Shown here: in pieces, positions 35,181-42,573 of the stretch
How the letters are laid out: every line of letters begins with the position of its first letter
Numbering within the stretch: position 1 is the first letter of the stretch
NCBI RefSeq assembly: GCF_017592555.1
Contig: NZ_JAGFNS010000008.1
Location: 258,127-322,126, forward strand
Direction of reading: 5' to 3'
Source: Actinoplanes flavus
GTDB taxonomy: Bacteria; Actinomycetota; Actinomycetes; Mycobacteriales; Micromonosporaceae
DNA: 64,000 bases
Translations under genes and position numbers: made by a program
Notes under the pieces: model-generated
What the model was told of the DNA's origin: nothing
The model's input: the letters and a program-made list of their open reading frames with translations, nothing else
Database searches by the model: none

Positions 35181-35573
35181 ATGCCGGAGAATCCGCCCGC
35201 CGACCGCTCGGCCCGCCACGACTGGTGGGGCGTCGTCCTGGACGCGCCTGACGTGGCCGTGCTCGCCCGCTTCTACTCCGAACTGCGCGGGTGGGCGATC
35301 TGGAAACAGGATGAGACCGGGGCGGCCCTCGACCTGGGTGAGGGTGTCGCCTACCTGAGCATCCAGTACAACCCGGACTACGTGCGGCCCACCTGGCCGC
35401 CGGCTCCGGGCCGGCAGCAGATGATGGTGCACCTCGACTTCGAGGTCACCGATCTGGAGGCGGCCGTGGCGCACGCTCTCCGCCTCGGCGCCGAACTTCC
35501 CGGCCATCAGCCGCAGGAGAACGTCCGGGTCCTGCTGGATCCGGCCGGGCATCCGTTCTGCCTCTACACGTGA
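35181..35573 (+). CDS. VOC / glyoxalase-like protein
   Basis: 130 aa, one vicinal-oxygen-chelate domain of the Glyoxalase_6 type: WWGVVLDAPDVAVLARFYSEL, LSIQYNPDYVRPTWP, MMVHLDFEVTDLEAAVAHA and the end motif LLDPAGHPFCLYT. Two such modules pair to form a metal site; here one module must dimerise. TAACGT is 6 nt before ATG 35181, so a leaderless promoter lies inside the end of the PPDK-like gene. Substrate unknown. Confidence 0.88.
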   Translation: MPENPPADRSARHDWWGVVLDAPDVAVLARFYSELRGWAIWKQDETGAALDLGEGVAYLSIQYNPDYVRPTWPPAPGRQQMMVHLDFEVTDLEAAVAHALRLGAELPGHQPQENVRVLLDPAGHPFCLYT

Positions 35574-35610
35574 GACGCCCCGCTCCCGGTGGCGTCGGAT
35601 GGGGTCGGCA

Positions 35611-35925
35611 GATTCGCCTGATCGGGCTCCTCAGCAGCCTCGGACAGGGTCGACAGATTCGCCTGATCGGGCTCCTCAGCAGCCTCGGACAGGGTCGACA
35701 GATGCGCCTGATCGGGCTCCTCAGCAGCCTCGGACAGGGTCGACAGATGCGCCTGATCGGGCTCCTCAGCAGCCTCGGACAGGGTCGGCAGATGCGCCTG
35801 ATCGGGCTCCTCAGCAGCCTCGGACAGGGTCGGCAGATGCGCCTGATCGGGCTCCTCGGCAGCCTCGGACAGGATCGGCAGATGCGCCTGATCGGGCTCC
35901 TCAGCAGCCTCGGATAAGGTCGACA
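35611..35925 (+). repeat. seven tandem 45-bp copies of the racemase gene start
   Basis: Units begin at 35611, 35656, 35701, 35746, 35791, 35836 and 35881; the eighth position (35926) is the true start of the racemase gene. Each unit repeats the first ~13 codons of the racemase (MRLIGLLxSLG) together with its AGGG Shine-Dalgarno. Units 3-7 keep the ATG; units 1-2 have ATT. The array is open in several frames; one frame runs 35570-35917 and stops at a TAA in unit 7. Confidence 0.95.
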
Positions 35926-35926
35926 G

Positions 35927-36646
35927 ATGCGCCTGATTGGGCTTCTCGGCGGCATGAGCTGGCAGTCCACCGCCGAGTACTATCGGCTGCTCAACGATCT
36001 GACCCGCGAGCGGCTCGGTGGGCTGCACTCGGCGCGCTGCGTGCTGTACTCGGTCGACTTCGCCGCCATCGAGGTGATGCAGGCCGAGGGCCGGTGGGAC
36101 GAGGCGGGGGCGGCACTGGGCGAGGCGGCCCGGGCGCTGGAGGCGGCCGGGGCGGACTTCGTCGTGCTGTGCACCAACACGATGCACAAGGTCGCCGACC
36201 GGGTGGCCGCCGTCGTCGGCATTCCGCTGCTGCACCTGGGTGACACCACGGCCGAGGCGGTGAAACGGCGGGGCGTCACCACGGTGGGGCTGCTCGGCAC
36301 CCGATTCACCATGGCGGAGGACTTCTATCGCGGCCGGCTGGCCGGGCACGGCCTCACGGTGCTGGTGCCGTCCACCGAGGACCAGCGGATCGTCAACGAC
36401 GTCATCTACGACGAGCTGTGCTTGGGCATCGTCAAGCCGGAGTCCCGCGACGCCTACCGCCGGATCATCGGCCGGCTGATCGCCGACGGGGCGGAGGGCG
36501 TCATCTTCGGCTGCACCGAGATCGAGCTGCTGGTCGGCGAGAGCGACAGCGCGGTCCCGGTGTTCCCGACCACCCGGCTGCACTGCGAGGCCGCCCTCGA
36601 CCACGCGCTGCGTCCCGATCGGCCACGGCGGCCGGGCCTTCCGTGA
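35927..36646 (+). CDS. aspartate/glutamate racemase family protein
   Basis: 239 aa, cofactor-independent racemase fold with the two catalytic cysteines in place: VLCTNTMHK (first) and FGCTEIELLV (second). MRLIGLLGGMSWQSTAEYY is the family's usual N-terminus, so ATG 35927 is the right start even though upstream repeats keep the frame open and offer five more Shine-Dalgarno/ATG pairs. It probably interconverts D- and L-Asp or Glu, or a related acid. Cytosolic, monocistronic. The tandem array in front of it could cause competing initiation. Confidence 0.93.
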   Translation: MRLIGLLGGMSWQSTAEYYRLLNDLTRERLGGLHSARCVLYSVDFAAIEVMQAEGRWDEAGAALGEAARALEAAGADFVVLCTNTMHKVADRVAAVVGIPLLHLGDTTAEAVKRRGVTTVGLLGTRFTMAEDFYRGRLAGHGLTVLVPSTEDQRIVNDVIYDELCLGIVKPESRDAYRRIIGRLIADGAEGVIFGCTEIELLVGESDSAVPVFPTTRLHCEAALDHALRPDRPRRPGLP

Positions 36647-36649
36647 GCC

Positions 36650-36842
36650 GGTGCGCTCACGGCGTACCCGTCGAGGGGTGATCGGCTCGCCGAGGCTCGG
36701 TGCCCGGCACATGCTCGACGGCCCACGCCGCCAAGACGAAAGCCGATGCGCTCACGACGCACCCCTCGAAAGATCGTGATCAGCACACCGAGCCTCAATG
36801 CCCGGCACATGGGCGACGGCCCACGCCGCCAAGCCGAACGCC
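36650..36842 (-). repeat. two extra copies of the HxlR gene 3' end
   Basis: Units of 95-98 bp starting at 36650 and 36745 repeat the final ~30 codons of the HxlR gene (AAWAxxHVPGxEARxAD), each with its own in-frame TGA. They fill the whole gap between the racemase and HxlR stops. Confidence 0.9.
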
Positions 36843-36849
36843 GATGCGC

Positions 36850-37257
36850 TCACGACGCACCCCTCGAAAGATGATCGGCTCGCCGAGCCTCGATGCCCGG
36901 CACGTGCTCGATGGCCCAAGCGGCCAGGGCGAGAGCCGGTGGGATGAGGCTTTTCCCGACAGGGGTGAGCGCGTACTCGACGCGCGGCGGCACCTCGGCG
37001 TAGACGGTGCGGGTTACCAGGCCGTCGCGTTCGAGGTTGCGCAGGGTGAGGGTGAGCATCCGCTGGGAGATGCCGGGGACCTGCTGGTGCAGGTCGCCGA
37101 AGCGGAGAGTGCCCTGGTCGAGGGTGGCGACGACCAGAAGCGTCCACTTGTTGCAGATCTGGTCAAGGATGGCACGCAGCGTGCGGCCGCCGTCGCCGCG
37201 GATCTTGCAGGTGTGTTCGTAGTCCACCGGTGACAACTCTCTGTGCCTTGGGCACAT
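36850..37257 (-). CDS. HxlR-family winged-helix regulator
   Basis: 135 aa. The HxlR core is complete: Cys near the start (YEHTCKIRGDGGRTLRAIL), LDQICNKWTLLVVATLDQGTLRF (helix 1), FGDLHQQVPGISQRMLTLTLR (recognition) and GLVTRTVYAEVPPRVEYALT wing. Start ATG 37257 has AAGG 8 nt upstream. Many family members sense electrophiles or oxidants through the N-terminal Cys and repress a divergent oxidoreductase or DoxX gene; here the divergent partner is DoxX. Its last ~30 codons are the parent of the 36650-36842 repeats. Confidence 0.92.
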   Translation of the reverse strand: MCPRHRELSPVDYEHTCKIRGDGGRTLRAILDQICNKWTLLVVATLDQGTLRFGDLHQQVPGISQRMLTLTLRNLERDGLVTRTVYAEVPPRVEYALTPVGKSLIPPALALAAWAIEHVPGIEARRADHLSRGAS

Positions 37258-37318
37258 CCGTGTGCCTTTTGTACGCCTCACCTTAGTACCGCATGATGTG
37301 GCTACTTACGAAAGGTAA
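37242..37318. promoter_or_regulatory. HxlR/DoxX divergent control region
   Basis: Contains TGTGCC-TTG-GGCACA (37242-37256, overlapping the HxlR start) and TTAC-GAAAG-GTAA (37306-37318, 5 nt before the DoxX ATG). The second resembles the TTAC/GTAA dyads bound by HxlR/YodB-type repressors. Either could mediate autoregulation and DoxX control. Confidence 0.55.
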
Positions 37319-37323
37319 CTCTC

Positions 37324-37671
37324 ATGCTTATCGCGTACTGGGTACTCGCCGTGCTGCTCGCGGTGTTCTACGCCTACTCGGGCGGCAAGAAGGTCACGCA
37401 GAGTCAGGATCAGCTGCGGCCGATGATGGGCTGGGTGGATCAGATCCCCATGCGGCTGGTCCGGGTCATCGGGGCGCTGGAACTGCTGGGTGCGGCCGGG
37501 CTGCTGCTGCCCCCGTACCTCGGCATGGCGGCCGCCGTGGGTCTCACGCTGCTCCAGGTGGGCGCGATCATCACTCACCTGCGCCGGGGCGAGGCTCGGC
37601 TGATCGGCCTGAACATCGGCCTTGTCCTGTTGTCGGTGGTCACGGCCTGGCTGGCCACCACCTGGCTGTAA
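37324..37671 (+). CDS. DoxX-family membrane protein
   Basis: 115 aa with four helices: LIAYWVLAVLLAVFYAYSG, VRVIGALELLGAAGLLLPPYL (with the conserved GxxEL motif), AAAVGLTLLQVGAIITHL and GLNIGLVLLSVVTAWLATTWL. DoxX-like proteins partner with redox enzymes or stress responses at the membrane. ATG 37324 follows the putative HxlR operator. The final ~22 codons are copied twice directly downstream (37672-37806). Confidence 0.9.
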   Translation: MLIAYWVLAVLLAVFYAYSGGKKVTQSQDQLRPMMGWVDQIPMRLVRVIGALELLGAAGLLLPPYLGMAAAVGLTLLQVGAIITHLRRGEARLIGLNIGLVLLSVVTAWLATTWL

Positions 37672-37806
37672 GACCCGGCTGATCGGCCTGTCCTGTTGTC
37701 GGTGGTCACGGCCTAGTCGGCCACCACCTGGCTGTAAGAGCCCCCGCTGATCGGCCTTGTCCTGCTGTCGGTAGTCACGGCCTGGCCGGCCACCGCCCGG
37801 CTGTGA
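37672..37806 (+). repeat. two extra copies of the DoxX gene 3' end
   Basis: Units 37672-37737 and 37738-37806 repeat the codons for GLVLLSVVTAWLATTWL and the stop (TAA, then TGA). The second copy overlaps the last ~11 codons of the convergent HAD gene, which read through it on the other strand. Confidence 0.92.
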
Positions 37807-38431
37807 CCTGCTTCAGGGCGGCCGCCGCGTCGTGGGCGATTCGGGTGGGGCGGGGGCCGGGCGCCGTCCACGGGCGGCCCGCTGAGATCCAGACACTGGG
37901 CAGGCCACACGCGGCAGCGCCGGCGATGTCGGCGTGCGGCGAGTCGCCGATCACCCACGCGTCGCGCAGCGGGAGACCGGCTACGGCGGCAGCGGCGTGG
38001 AAGATCTGCGGAGCGGGCTTCTTGTGGCCGGCCGCCTCGGATACGACCCAGCCGTCGACCAGCCGGTCCAGCCCGGTGTTGCGGATCTTGGCCGTCTGCT
38101 GGGCGGTGCGGCCGTTGGTGACGATCACGCAGGTCCAGCCGGTGGCGCGGGCGGTCGCGAGGGCGCCGGCGGTGGCCAGGGCGAGGGTGACGCGGTCGGC
38201 GGCGCCGGTGTCGAGAAGGGCGCGGACGGCGGCGCCGGGGACGCCGTACCGGTCGATCAGGGCGTTGCCGACGACCTCGCGGGGCGCGTATCCGCTGGCG
38301 TCCACACCCATCAGCCAGGAAAGATCGCCGGCGGGCAGCCGGTGCTCGGCCAGGAACGCGGCGGCCGCCGCACGGAAGGCGGCGTCCCGGTCGATCAGCG
38401 TGTTGTCGAGATCCACCAACAGCAATGTCAC
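37775..38431 (-). CDS. HAD-superfamily hydrolase
   Basis: 218 aa. All four HAD motifs: DLDNTLI (nucleophile and acid Asp), VTNG (Thr/Ser), Lys in HKKPAP, and IGDSPHADI. The cap is a small helical C1 type, so a phosphoglycolate-phosphatase-like or nucleotidase-like small-molecule phosphatase is likely. Start GTG 38431 overlaps the regulatory region of the divergent GNAT-like gene. The C-terminal VTAGRWPARP is encoded by the second copy of the DoxX 3' repeat, so the original C-terminus has been replaced or extended. Confidence 0.9.
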   Translation of the reverse strand: MTLLLVDLDNTLIDRDAAFRAAAAAFLAEHRLPAGDLSWLMGVDASGYAPREVVGNALIDRYGVPGAAVRALLDTGAADRVTLALATAGALATARATGWTCVIVTNGRTAQQTAKIRNTGLDRLVDGWVVSEAAGHKKPAPQIFHAAAAVAGLPLRDAWVIGDSPHADIAGAAACGLPSVWISAGRPWTAPGPRPTRIAHDAAAALKQVTAGRWPARP

Positions 38432-38445
38432 GGAGGCAGTAGACC

Positions 38446-38994
38446 ATGGAGCTGCGGCACGACGACTTCCACGCGGTTCCGCTGACCACGGCGCTGGCGG
38501 AGCTGGACTACGCCGCCTACATGGCCAGCCCGGACGTGATCCGGATCCACAGTGACGGTCGCTGGCCGGTCGACGGGTTCACGCTCGACCAGGATCTCGC
38601 GCAGCTCGCCGGGCACGAGGACGATCACCGGGCCGGACGGGCGTACACGTTCGCGCTGCTCGATCCGGCGCACACCACGTCACTGTGCTGCCTGTACCTG
38701 AACCCGGTGCGCGAGCGCTTGCGGGGCTGTTTTCCGGCGGGTGCTCCGATGGTCACGTTCTGGATCCGGCAGGACCGCCAGGATCTCGCCACGACGGTCG
38801 CCCGCGCGGTTCACGAGTGGCTGCTCACCGCTTGGCCGTTTCCGTCGCACGTCTTCCGGATCCTGCCGGGCGAGCACGCCTCCCGCGTCGCCCTCGCGGG
38901 GCTCGGGCTGCGCGAGCGGGTGCTGTCCCCGGCCTTGGAGCCGCGACCCTATCTCTGGTTCCAACCCGATGATGTACGTGTTGAGTGCACTTGA
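38446..38994 (+). CDS. GNAT-like N-acetyltransferase
   Basis: 182 aa. FHAVPLTTALAELDYAAYMAS at the start and FALLDPAHTTSLCCLYLNPV (strand 4 region) resemble GNAT proteins, and VTFWIRQDRQDLATTVARAV follows the acetyl-CoA-facing strand. The canonical R/QxxGxG/A loop is not clear, so activity is unsure. ATG 38446 has GGAGG 9 nt upstream. It stands divergent to the HAD gene with 14 bp between starts. Confidence 0.65.
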   Translation: MELRHDDFHAVPLTTALAELDYAAYMASPDVIRIHSDGRWPVDGFTLDQDLAQLAGHEDDHRAGRAYTFALLDPAHTTSLCCLYLNPVRERLRGCFPAGAPMVTFWIRQDRQDLATTVARAVHEWLLTAWPFPSHVFRILPGEHASRVALAGLGLRERVLSPALEPRPYLWFQPDDVRVECT

Positions 38995-39058
38995 CGGTTG
39001 AGTTGATCATCGTCAGCATGGACCGTCCTGACGTGCACGAAACCGAGGCTGAACACTG

Positions 39059-39514
39059 TTGAAGGCGTACCCGCTCGCACTCGTCCCGCTGGTCCCCGCT
39101 GTTCCCGTCGCCACGTGGTGGCTGGTCGGCGACCTGACCGACACCTCCGCCGACATCGTTCTGGACTACGCCTACCACCCGGTCACGTTCGGCGAGGCCG
39201 GCGACGTGATCCTCGGCGTGGTCGCGTTCCTGACGGCGCTGGCCGCACTCGGCGTCCTGATCCACGGCACGGTCACCGGGCGGATGCACCGCGCCTGGTG
39301 GGGTGTCGCGGTGTCGGTCCTCGCGATCGGCGCCTACCTGGGCTGGGCCGAGCGCATCTGGACGGCCGGAGTGATCGGCGCCAACTTCGGCGTCGGCCTG
39401 ACCTTCCTGTTCGGGGTGCCGTTCGTCATCACGTTCCTGCTGCCGTCGGTGTGGTCGCTGGTGGTCCTGCGCCGCGCCCGGCGCACCGAGCCACAGCCGG
39501 CCGGTCGCTCGTGA
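39059..39514 (+). CDS. small integral membrane protein
   Basis: 151 aa with four hydrophobic helices (LALVPLVPAVPVATWWLV, ILGVVAFLTALAALGVLI, RAWWGVAVSVLAIGAYL, FLFGVPFVITFLLPSVWSLVVL). No family recognised. The frame has no ATG near its beginning; TTG 39059 with GAGG 11 nt upstream is the best start available. Its C-terminus (RRARRTEPQPAGRS) runs into the 63-bp repeat array, whose units look like copies of the gene end. Confidence 0.6.
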   Translation: MKAYPLALVPLVPAVPVATWWLVGDLTDTSADIVLDYAYHPVTFGEAGDVILGVVAFLTALAALGVLIHGTVTGRMHRAWWGVAVSVLAIGAYLGWAERIWTAGVIGANFGVGLTFLFGVPFVITFLLPSVWSLVVLRRARRTEPQPAGRS

Positions 39515-40040
39515 AACCACTCGGCCGGCCGTTCACGGCAGGTTGATCCCACTGCTCCCGGCCGCACGTTCGTGAGGCCGCTCGGCCAGCCGTTCACAAG
39601 CACGCTGATTCCACCGTTCCCGGCCGCACGTTCGTGAGACCACTCGGCCAGCCCGCTCACAAACACGCCGATCCCACCGTTCCCGGCCGCACGTTCGTGA
39701 GACCACCCGGCCAGCCCGCTCACAAACACGCTGATCCCACCGTTCCCGGCCGCACGTTCGTGAGACCACCCGGCCAGCCCGCTCACAAACACGCTGATCC
39801 CACCGTTCCCGGCCAGGTGCTCGGGAGAGCACACGGCCAGCCACCCACGACCGCCCCGATCCCGCCACCCCCAGCCAAGCACCCGTAGAACCACACGGCC
39901 AGCCGTGCGCGGGCACGCTGATTCCGCCATCTCCAGCCGCGCACCCGTAAGACCACACGGCCAGCCATGTGCAGGCACTCTGATCCCACCGTTCCCGGCC
40001 AGGCACCCGTAAGATCACACGGCCAGCCGTGTGCGGGCAC
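39500..40040. repeat. ~63-bp tandem array, about nine units
   Basis: Successive copies of a unit with core GCACGTTCGTGAGACC and CTGATCCCACC start near 39500, 39564, 39626, 39689 and 39752 (spacing 62-63), then four diverged copies to about 40040. The first unit overlaps the stop of the membrane-protein gene (GTCGCTCGTGA), suggesting that gene end as the source. Long open frames on both strands are a by-product of a period divisible by three. Confidence 0.92.
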
Positions 40041-40199
40041 GCTGTTCCCGGCTTCGGCTGTCGCCTTCTGGCGGCTTCTCGGCGACCTTGCCGACGCCGC
40101 CGCCCGTCAAGGATCGGGGCCGAGCGGTGGCCGGTGGTCGCCGGCCGGGCACGCCCACGAGAAGTGGACCCGGCTGGCGCACTGCGCCCCGTACCCAAT

Positions 40200-40205
40200 T
40201 ATGAT
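40200..40205 (+). promoter_or_regulatory. possible -10 of the lipoprotein gene
   Basis: TATGAT lies in the only AT-rich stretch (40195-40220) of the region, 30 nt ahead of the lipoprotein start. No convincing -35 was found. Confidence 0.35.
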
Positions 40206-40235
40206 CTTGATTTTGTCGATGGGTAGGGAGTGCTC

Positions 40236-40985
40236 GTGCGAATCGGGATCGCGCTTCTCATGGCGGGTGCGCTGGCCGGATGCACGGCCCCGGCCGAGCC
40301 GCCGGCGAGCACGCCGCAACCCGCGCCCACGGTTGACCGGAAGGGCCTGCTGGCGGCGATTCCCGACTTCGCCGACGGCGCCTACGCCTTCCGGATCAGC
40401 GGACCCGGCACGCCGGTGGCCGGGGTGTTCTCCGACGCGGACAGTGTCATGCAGGTCACGCAGCAGCGAACCGTACCGGGACGTGACCTGCGGATGACCG
40501 TGACCGCACGACGGGTCGGCACCCCGGTGTGGGTCCGAGTGGCACTGGAGCCGGCATCGTGGCATCGGCGCCTCGGCGTGCCCACAGAATGGATGGCGCT
40601 CGACCAGAACCGGTTGCCCGCCGAGAAACTGTTCCCGGTACTGGTGGACGGTGACGGAGGCGACGTCGCGGAGATCCGGGACACGGTGAAGTTCGCGACC
40701 GAGATCCGGGAGCCGGCGCCGGGCCGCTTCGCGGGAACGGTCGATCTGCGTACCGTGGACCGCACCGACTCGATCATGCCGCGTGACGTCGTCGACCAGC
40801 TGGGCGAGCGGGCCGCCGAAGTGCCGTTCGAGGTGACCGTCACCGACGAGGTGGTCTCCGGGATGACCGTGACGCTGCCGGACGGTGTCGTGTACCGGGT
40901 GGAGTACTCCGGCTTCGGATCGACCCCGGTGCCCGGCAAGATCAATGCGGGGCAAGCACCGAAGAGCGTCTACTCGTTGCTGTGA
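40236..40985 (+). CDS. putative lipoprotein, 249 aa
   Basis: Signal peptide and lipobox MAGALAGC near residue 16, so the mature protein is lipid-anchored on the outer face of the membrane. The remaining ~230 residues show DGAYAFRISGPGTPVAGVFSDAD, EWMALDQNRLP and a beta-rich tail, like the LppX/LprG-type or YceI-like beta half-barrels of actinomycete lipoproteins; I cannot assign it firmly. GTG 40236 is chosen because GGGAG ends 5 nt before it (GTG 40230 overlaps that Shine-Dalgarno). Monocistronic after the repeat array. Confidence 0.8.
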   Translation: MRIGIALLMAGALAGCTAPAEPPASTPQPAPTVDRKGLLAAIPDFADGAYAFRISGPGTPVAGVFSDADSVMQVTQQRTVPGRDLRMTVTARRVGTPVWVRVALEPASWHRRLGVPTEWMALDQNRLPAEKLFPVLVDGDGGDVAEIRDTVKFATEIREPAPGRFAGTVDLRTVDRTDSIMPRDVVDQLGERAAEVPFEVTVTDEVVSGMTVTLPDGVVYRVEYSGFGSTPVPGKINAGQAPKSVYSLL

Positions 40986-41050
40986 CGGCCGGCTTTCGCG
41001 GCGCGGCCCCGGGTGATCCACCGGACAGGCGGCGCGATTAGGGTTGGCCG

Positions 41051-41470
41051 GTGGCCACCGTACGCGTCGATACTGTCCTGTCCGTTCCGGTTCAGCAGGT
41101 GTGGGAGGCGGTGGCCGACGTCGGGGCGGTGCATCAGCGGATGTTGCCGCGCCGAGTGCTGAACGTCCAGATCGACGGCGACCACCGGATTCTGACCATG
41201 CCGGACGGTGCCGAGGTCCGTGAGCTGATCATCTCCGTCGACCACGAGTTGCGGCGGATGGCGTACACCGTGGTCGAGGGCCAGCGGATGCCGCTCACCT
41301 ACCATCACGCGTCGTTCCAGGTGTTCGAGGACGAGGCCGGCAGCCGTCTGGTGTGGCAGACCGACGTGCTGCCGCATGCCATGGCCGCCCATGTCCGGCC
41401 CCGGGTGGAGGTCGGCATCCGGGAGATTCGCGACGTCATCGAAGCGGCCGCACTCAGCGAACGAAGCTGA
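41051..41470 (+). CDS. SRPBCC-superfamily (polyketide cyclase/START-like) protein
   Basis: 139 aa with the helix-grip fold pattern: VRVDTVLSVPVQQVWEAVADV at the start, then beta strands (HRILTMPDGAEVRELIISVD, MAYTVVEGQ, GSRLVWQTDVLP) and the long C-terminal helix VRPRVEVGIREIRDVIEAA. Such proteins bind hydrophobic ligands or act as cyclases, dehydratases or aromatase-like enzymes; ligand unknown. GTG 41051 is 6 nt after TAGGGT (leaderless). Its 3' end overlaps the convergent methyltransferase gene by 17 bp. Confidence 0.87.
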   Translation: MATVRVDTVLSVPVQQVWEAVADVGAVHQRMLPRRVLNVQIDGDHRILTMPDGAEVRELIISVDHELRRMAYTVVEGQRMPLTYHHASFQVFEDEAGSRLVWQTDVLPHAMAAHVRPRVEVGIREIRDVIEAAALSERS

Positions 41471-42089
41471 ACAGCCGCTTTCCCGCCAGCGTGGCCACCG
41501 GCTGCGGGGCGGCGATCAGTCGGTGCACGCCGACCCGGAAGCGGGCGCCGGCCGGGCGGGTGAACGCGACCTCCTCGAAACCGTCGCGGTCGAAGAAGGC
41601 GCGGACGTCGTCGCTGGGGTCCGGCCCGGCGTCGCCGCGCCCGCGCGTCCAGACGACCACGCCGCCGGGATGCGACAAAGAGCGAAGAGCAGCGATCGTA
41701 CGGCGTACGTCCGCTTCGGAGATGTTTCCGAAGACGCCGCACGCGGTGAGAATGTGCGCTGGGGCGGCGTCGAGGTAGGTTCCGGCCAGGCCCGCGTCGC
41801 CGGTGCGCACGTCGATGCCGGTCAGGCCGAGTTCGTGGGCCGTTTCCCGGGCGCGCCGCGCGAGATCGGGGTTCAGTTCGACCAGGGTCGCCCGGACCGG
41901 GCCGGGGTGGCGGGCGAGGACCGGTAGGACGTCGCGGCCGTCGCCCGCGCAGAGGCTGATCACTCGGATCTCACCGTCGAACTCGGACAGTGCCCACGTG
42001 AGGTGCGCCCGGACCACCCCAAGCCGCTGGGCCAACTCGGAGCCGGGGTCGTCGTAGTCGCGGTGCCACCCGATCCAGTCCGTCGCCAT
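41454..42089 (-). CDS. class I SAM-dependent methyltransferase
   Basis: 211 aa. SAM-binding motif I is VISLCAGDGRDVLPVL; motif II region VRATLVELNPDLARRARE (acidic residue for ribose); HILTACGVFGNIS and GGVVVWTRG complete the Rossmann fold. Substrate is not evident. Start ATG 42089 (TDWIGWHRDYDDPGSELAQRL follows). The 5' end, including this start, is repeated upstream as 47-bp units, so alternative initiation on the same frame is possible. Confidence 0.85.
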   Translation of the reverse strand: MATDWIGWHRDYDDPGSELAQRLGVVRAHLTWALSEFDGEIRVISLCAGDGRDVLPVLARHPGPVRATLVELNPDLARRARETAHELGLTGIDVRTGDAGLAGTYLDAAPAHILTACGVFGNISEADVRRTIAALRSLSHPGGVVVWTRGRGDAGPDPSDDVRAFFDRDGFEEVAFTRPAGARFRVGVHRLIAAPQPVATLAGKRLFSFVR

Positions 42090-42206
42090 CCCGTCATCAT
42101 GCGAGCGCCACGCCACCCGATCCAGTCCGTCACCGTCCCGTCATCGTGCGAGCGCCACGCCACCCGATCCAGTCCGTCACCGTCCCGTCATCATGCAGCG
42201 CCACGC
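42066..42206 (-). repeat. 47-bp tandem copies of the methyltransferase gene start
   Basis: The core CCACCCGATCCAGTCCGTC occurs at 42066, 42113 and 42160, exactly 47 bp apart, followed by a partial fourth copy. The first is the gene's own 5' end; the others lie upstream and carry the DWIGW codons again. Confidence 0.92.
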
Positions 42207-42347
42207 CACACCCGCCAGCGCGCTGATCCGGAAATCACGAACGTGAACACGCCCGACCACCCGCAACGTGGATCCTGGGATCGCGAAAGTGATCATGGTC
42301 CGGTCCGTTTCCAGGCGGCCGCGCGCTGTGGTCGGTCTTGCCCGGCT

Positions 42348-42390
42348 GGCCGTGAGTGCTGTTTCGGAGCTTGAGACAGCACTCACGGCC
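42348..42390. repeat. REP-like hairpin, 15-bp perfect stem
   Basis: GGCCGTGAGTGCTGT pairs with its exact complement at 42376-42390 around a 13-nt loop. A diverged copy in inverted orientation lies at 42469-42499. Confidence 0.8.
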
Positions 42391-42468
42391 GGCCGGAATC
42401 GTCAGTGCGTTCTCAACGGTGCTGAAGCAACCCTCACACAACCAGATGGAACCGACCGGCGGGTTCCC

Positions 42469-42499
42469 AGCGCTGTCTCAGCTGCGCCGAAACAGCGCT
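42469..42499. repeat. second REP-like hairpin, inverted orientation
   Basis: AGCGCTGT pairs with ACAGCGCT around a 15-nt loop; loop and flanks (CTCAGCTGCGCCGAA) match the reverse complement of the 42348-42390 loop (CTCAAGCTCCGAA). The two form a head-to-head pair in a 580-bp gene-free region (42090-42669) that otherwise holds the 47-bp repeats and the dispersed 37-nt repeat. Confidence 0.7.
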
Positions 42500-42573
42500 C
42501 ACGACCAGCCGAAATGGCCAGCTGGCTGGGAATGTTCGGTTGCTGTTCGGACGGGTTTGTGATCGTGGACCGG

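Noticed and set aside
35446..36712. Reverse-strand repetitive frames over the 45-bp array (EEPDQAHLSTLSEAA and RSPIRRIC units)
   Set aside because: A 45-bp period keeps all frames open; the forward racemase gene explains the sequence source, and no reverse Shine-Dalgarno or homology was seen.
39500..40040. CRISPR-like array
   Set aside because: Units are contiguous with no unique spacers; the period and decay fit tandem duplication, and no cas gene is present.
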